DNA from: JACPAB01 sp964366725
Lineage (GTDB): Bacteria > Patescibacteriota > Minisyncoccia > 2-02-FULL-40-12 > GWA2-44-9
Direction: 5' to 3'
Assembly (NCBI GenBank): GCA_964366725.1
Contig: CAYIUL010000014.1
Location: 1-12,848, forward strand
Length of the DNA stretch: 12,848 nucleotides
Shown: positions 12,712 through 12,848 of the stretch, piece after piece
Position numbering within the stretch: the first letter of the stretch is position 1
Layout: each line of letters begins with the position of its first letter
Translations under genes and position numbers: made by a program
The notes under the pieces: generated by a model
What the model saw: the letters and a program-made list of their open reading frames with translations, nothing else
What the model was told of the DNA's origin: nothing
The model's database searches: none

Positions 12712-12848
12712 CAATGACTTCATTTCCTAACTGGCGGTGTATTCTTAAAATAGCTCGAACACTTCGATAAACTCAGTGCGGGCGGAATTCTGTCCTCGCC
12801 GCGCTTTGCGCGGCTCGGGTGTGGCGGGGCAAAAATGAGCGGCTCCGC
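12712..12848. repeat. Gene-free right edge with repeat copy C and GC hairpins
   Basis: No coding region was found in these 137 bases. They contain copy C of the dispersed CTTCGA-type repeat (12761-12779), a hairpin GCCGCGC/GCGCGGC (12798-12804 with 12808-12814, loop TTT) and GCGGCTCCGC (12839-12848), the reverse complement of 7978-7987. The stretch looks like repeat-rich intergenic DNA. Confidence 0.5.

Overview
The window looks like a piece of a Candidatus Patescibacteria (CPR) genome, probably of the Parcubacteria type. This is inferred from gene content and style: a short IF-2 (508 aa) without the usual N-terminal extension, a proline-rich single-pass membrane protein, a NYN-domain gene between rpsO and pnp, compact spacing, and many short GC-rich hairpin repeats between genes. 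UGA is used as a stop codon (for example in the recombinase and M23 genes), so the code-25 lineages (Gracilibacteria/SR1) are unlikely. Everything except the Xer-type recombinase gene is on the minus strand.

Left part, read right to left: pnp (4893-2782) follows a structured leader with its own promoter. A small cysteine-rich orphan (2668-2390) has a near-consensus promoter, a perfect Shine-Dalgarno and a long terminator. Next come a proline-rich membrane protein (2257-887), a TraR/DksA-type zinc-finger protein (620-258) and the 5' end of comM, which leaves the window at base 1. Between the proline-rich gene and the zinc-finger gene lies an unexplained array of six TGTCACC/GGTGACA units around a perfect DnaA-box sequence.

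Middle: rpsO and a NYN/LabA-like gene run leftwards towards pnp. A complete Xer-family tyrosine recombinase runs rightwards from a 60-75 bp divergent promoter region and converges on a secreted M23 peptidase; a hairpin overlaps both stop codons. A CYTH-domain protein follows.

Right part, read right to left: infB, tRNA-Cys(GCA), a class I SAM methyltransferase and rmlB form one tightly packed unit from a promoter at about 12660-12685. An AT-rich HNH endonuclease gene with its own promoter stops one base before tRNA-Leu(UAA).

Two themes recur. First, several genes (the TraR/DksA-like gene, rpsO, infB, HNH, the recombinase) have a -10 box only about 4-13 bases before the start codon and no Shine-Dalgarno, so their mRNAs should be leaderless or nearly so, whereas comM, the cysteine-rich orphan and the M23 gene have clear ribosome binding sites. 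Second, most recognisable promoters are of the extended -10 (TGn) kind. No CRISPR array, insertion sequence or rRNA was seen.
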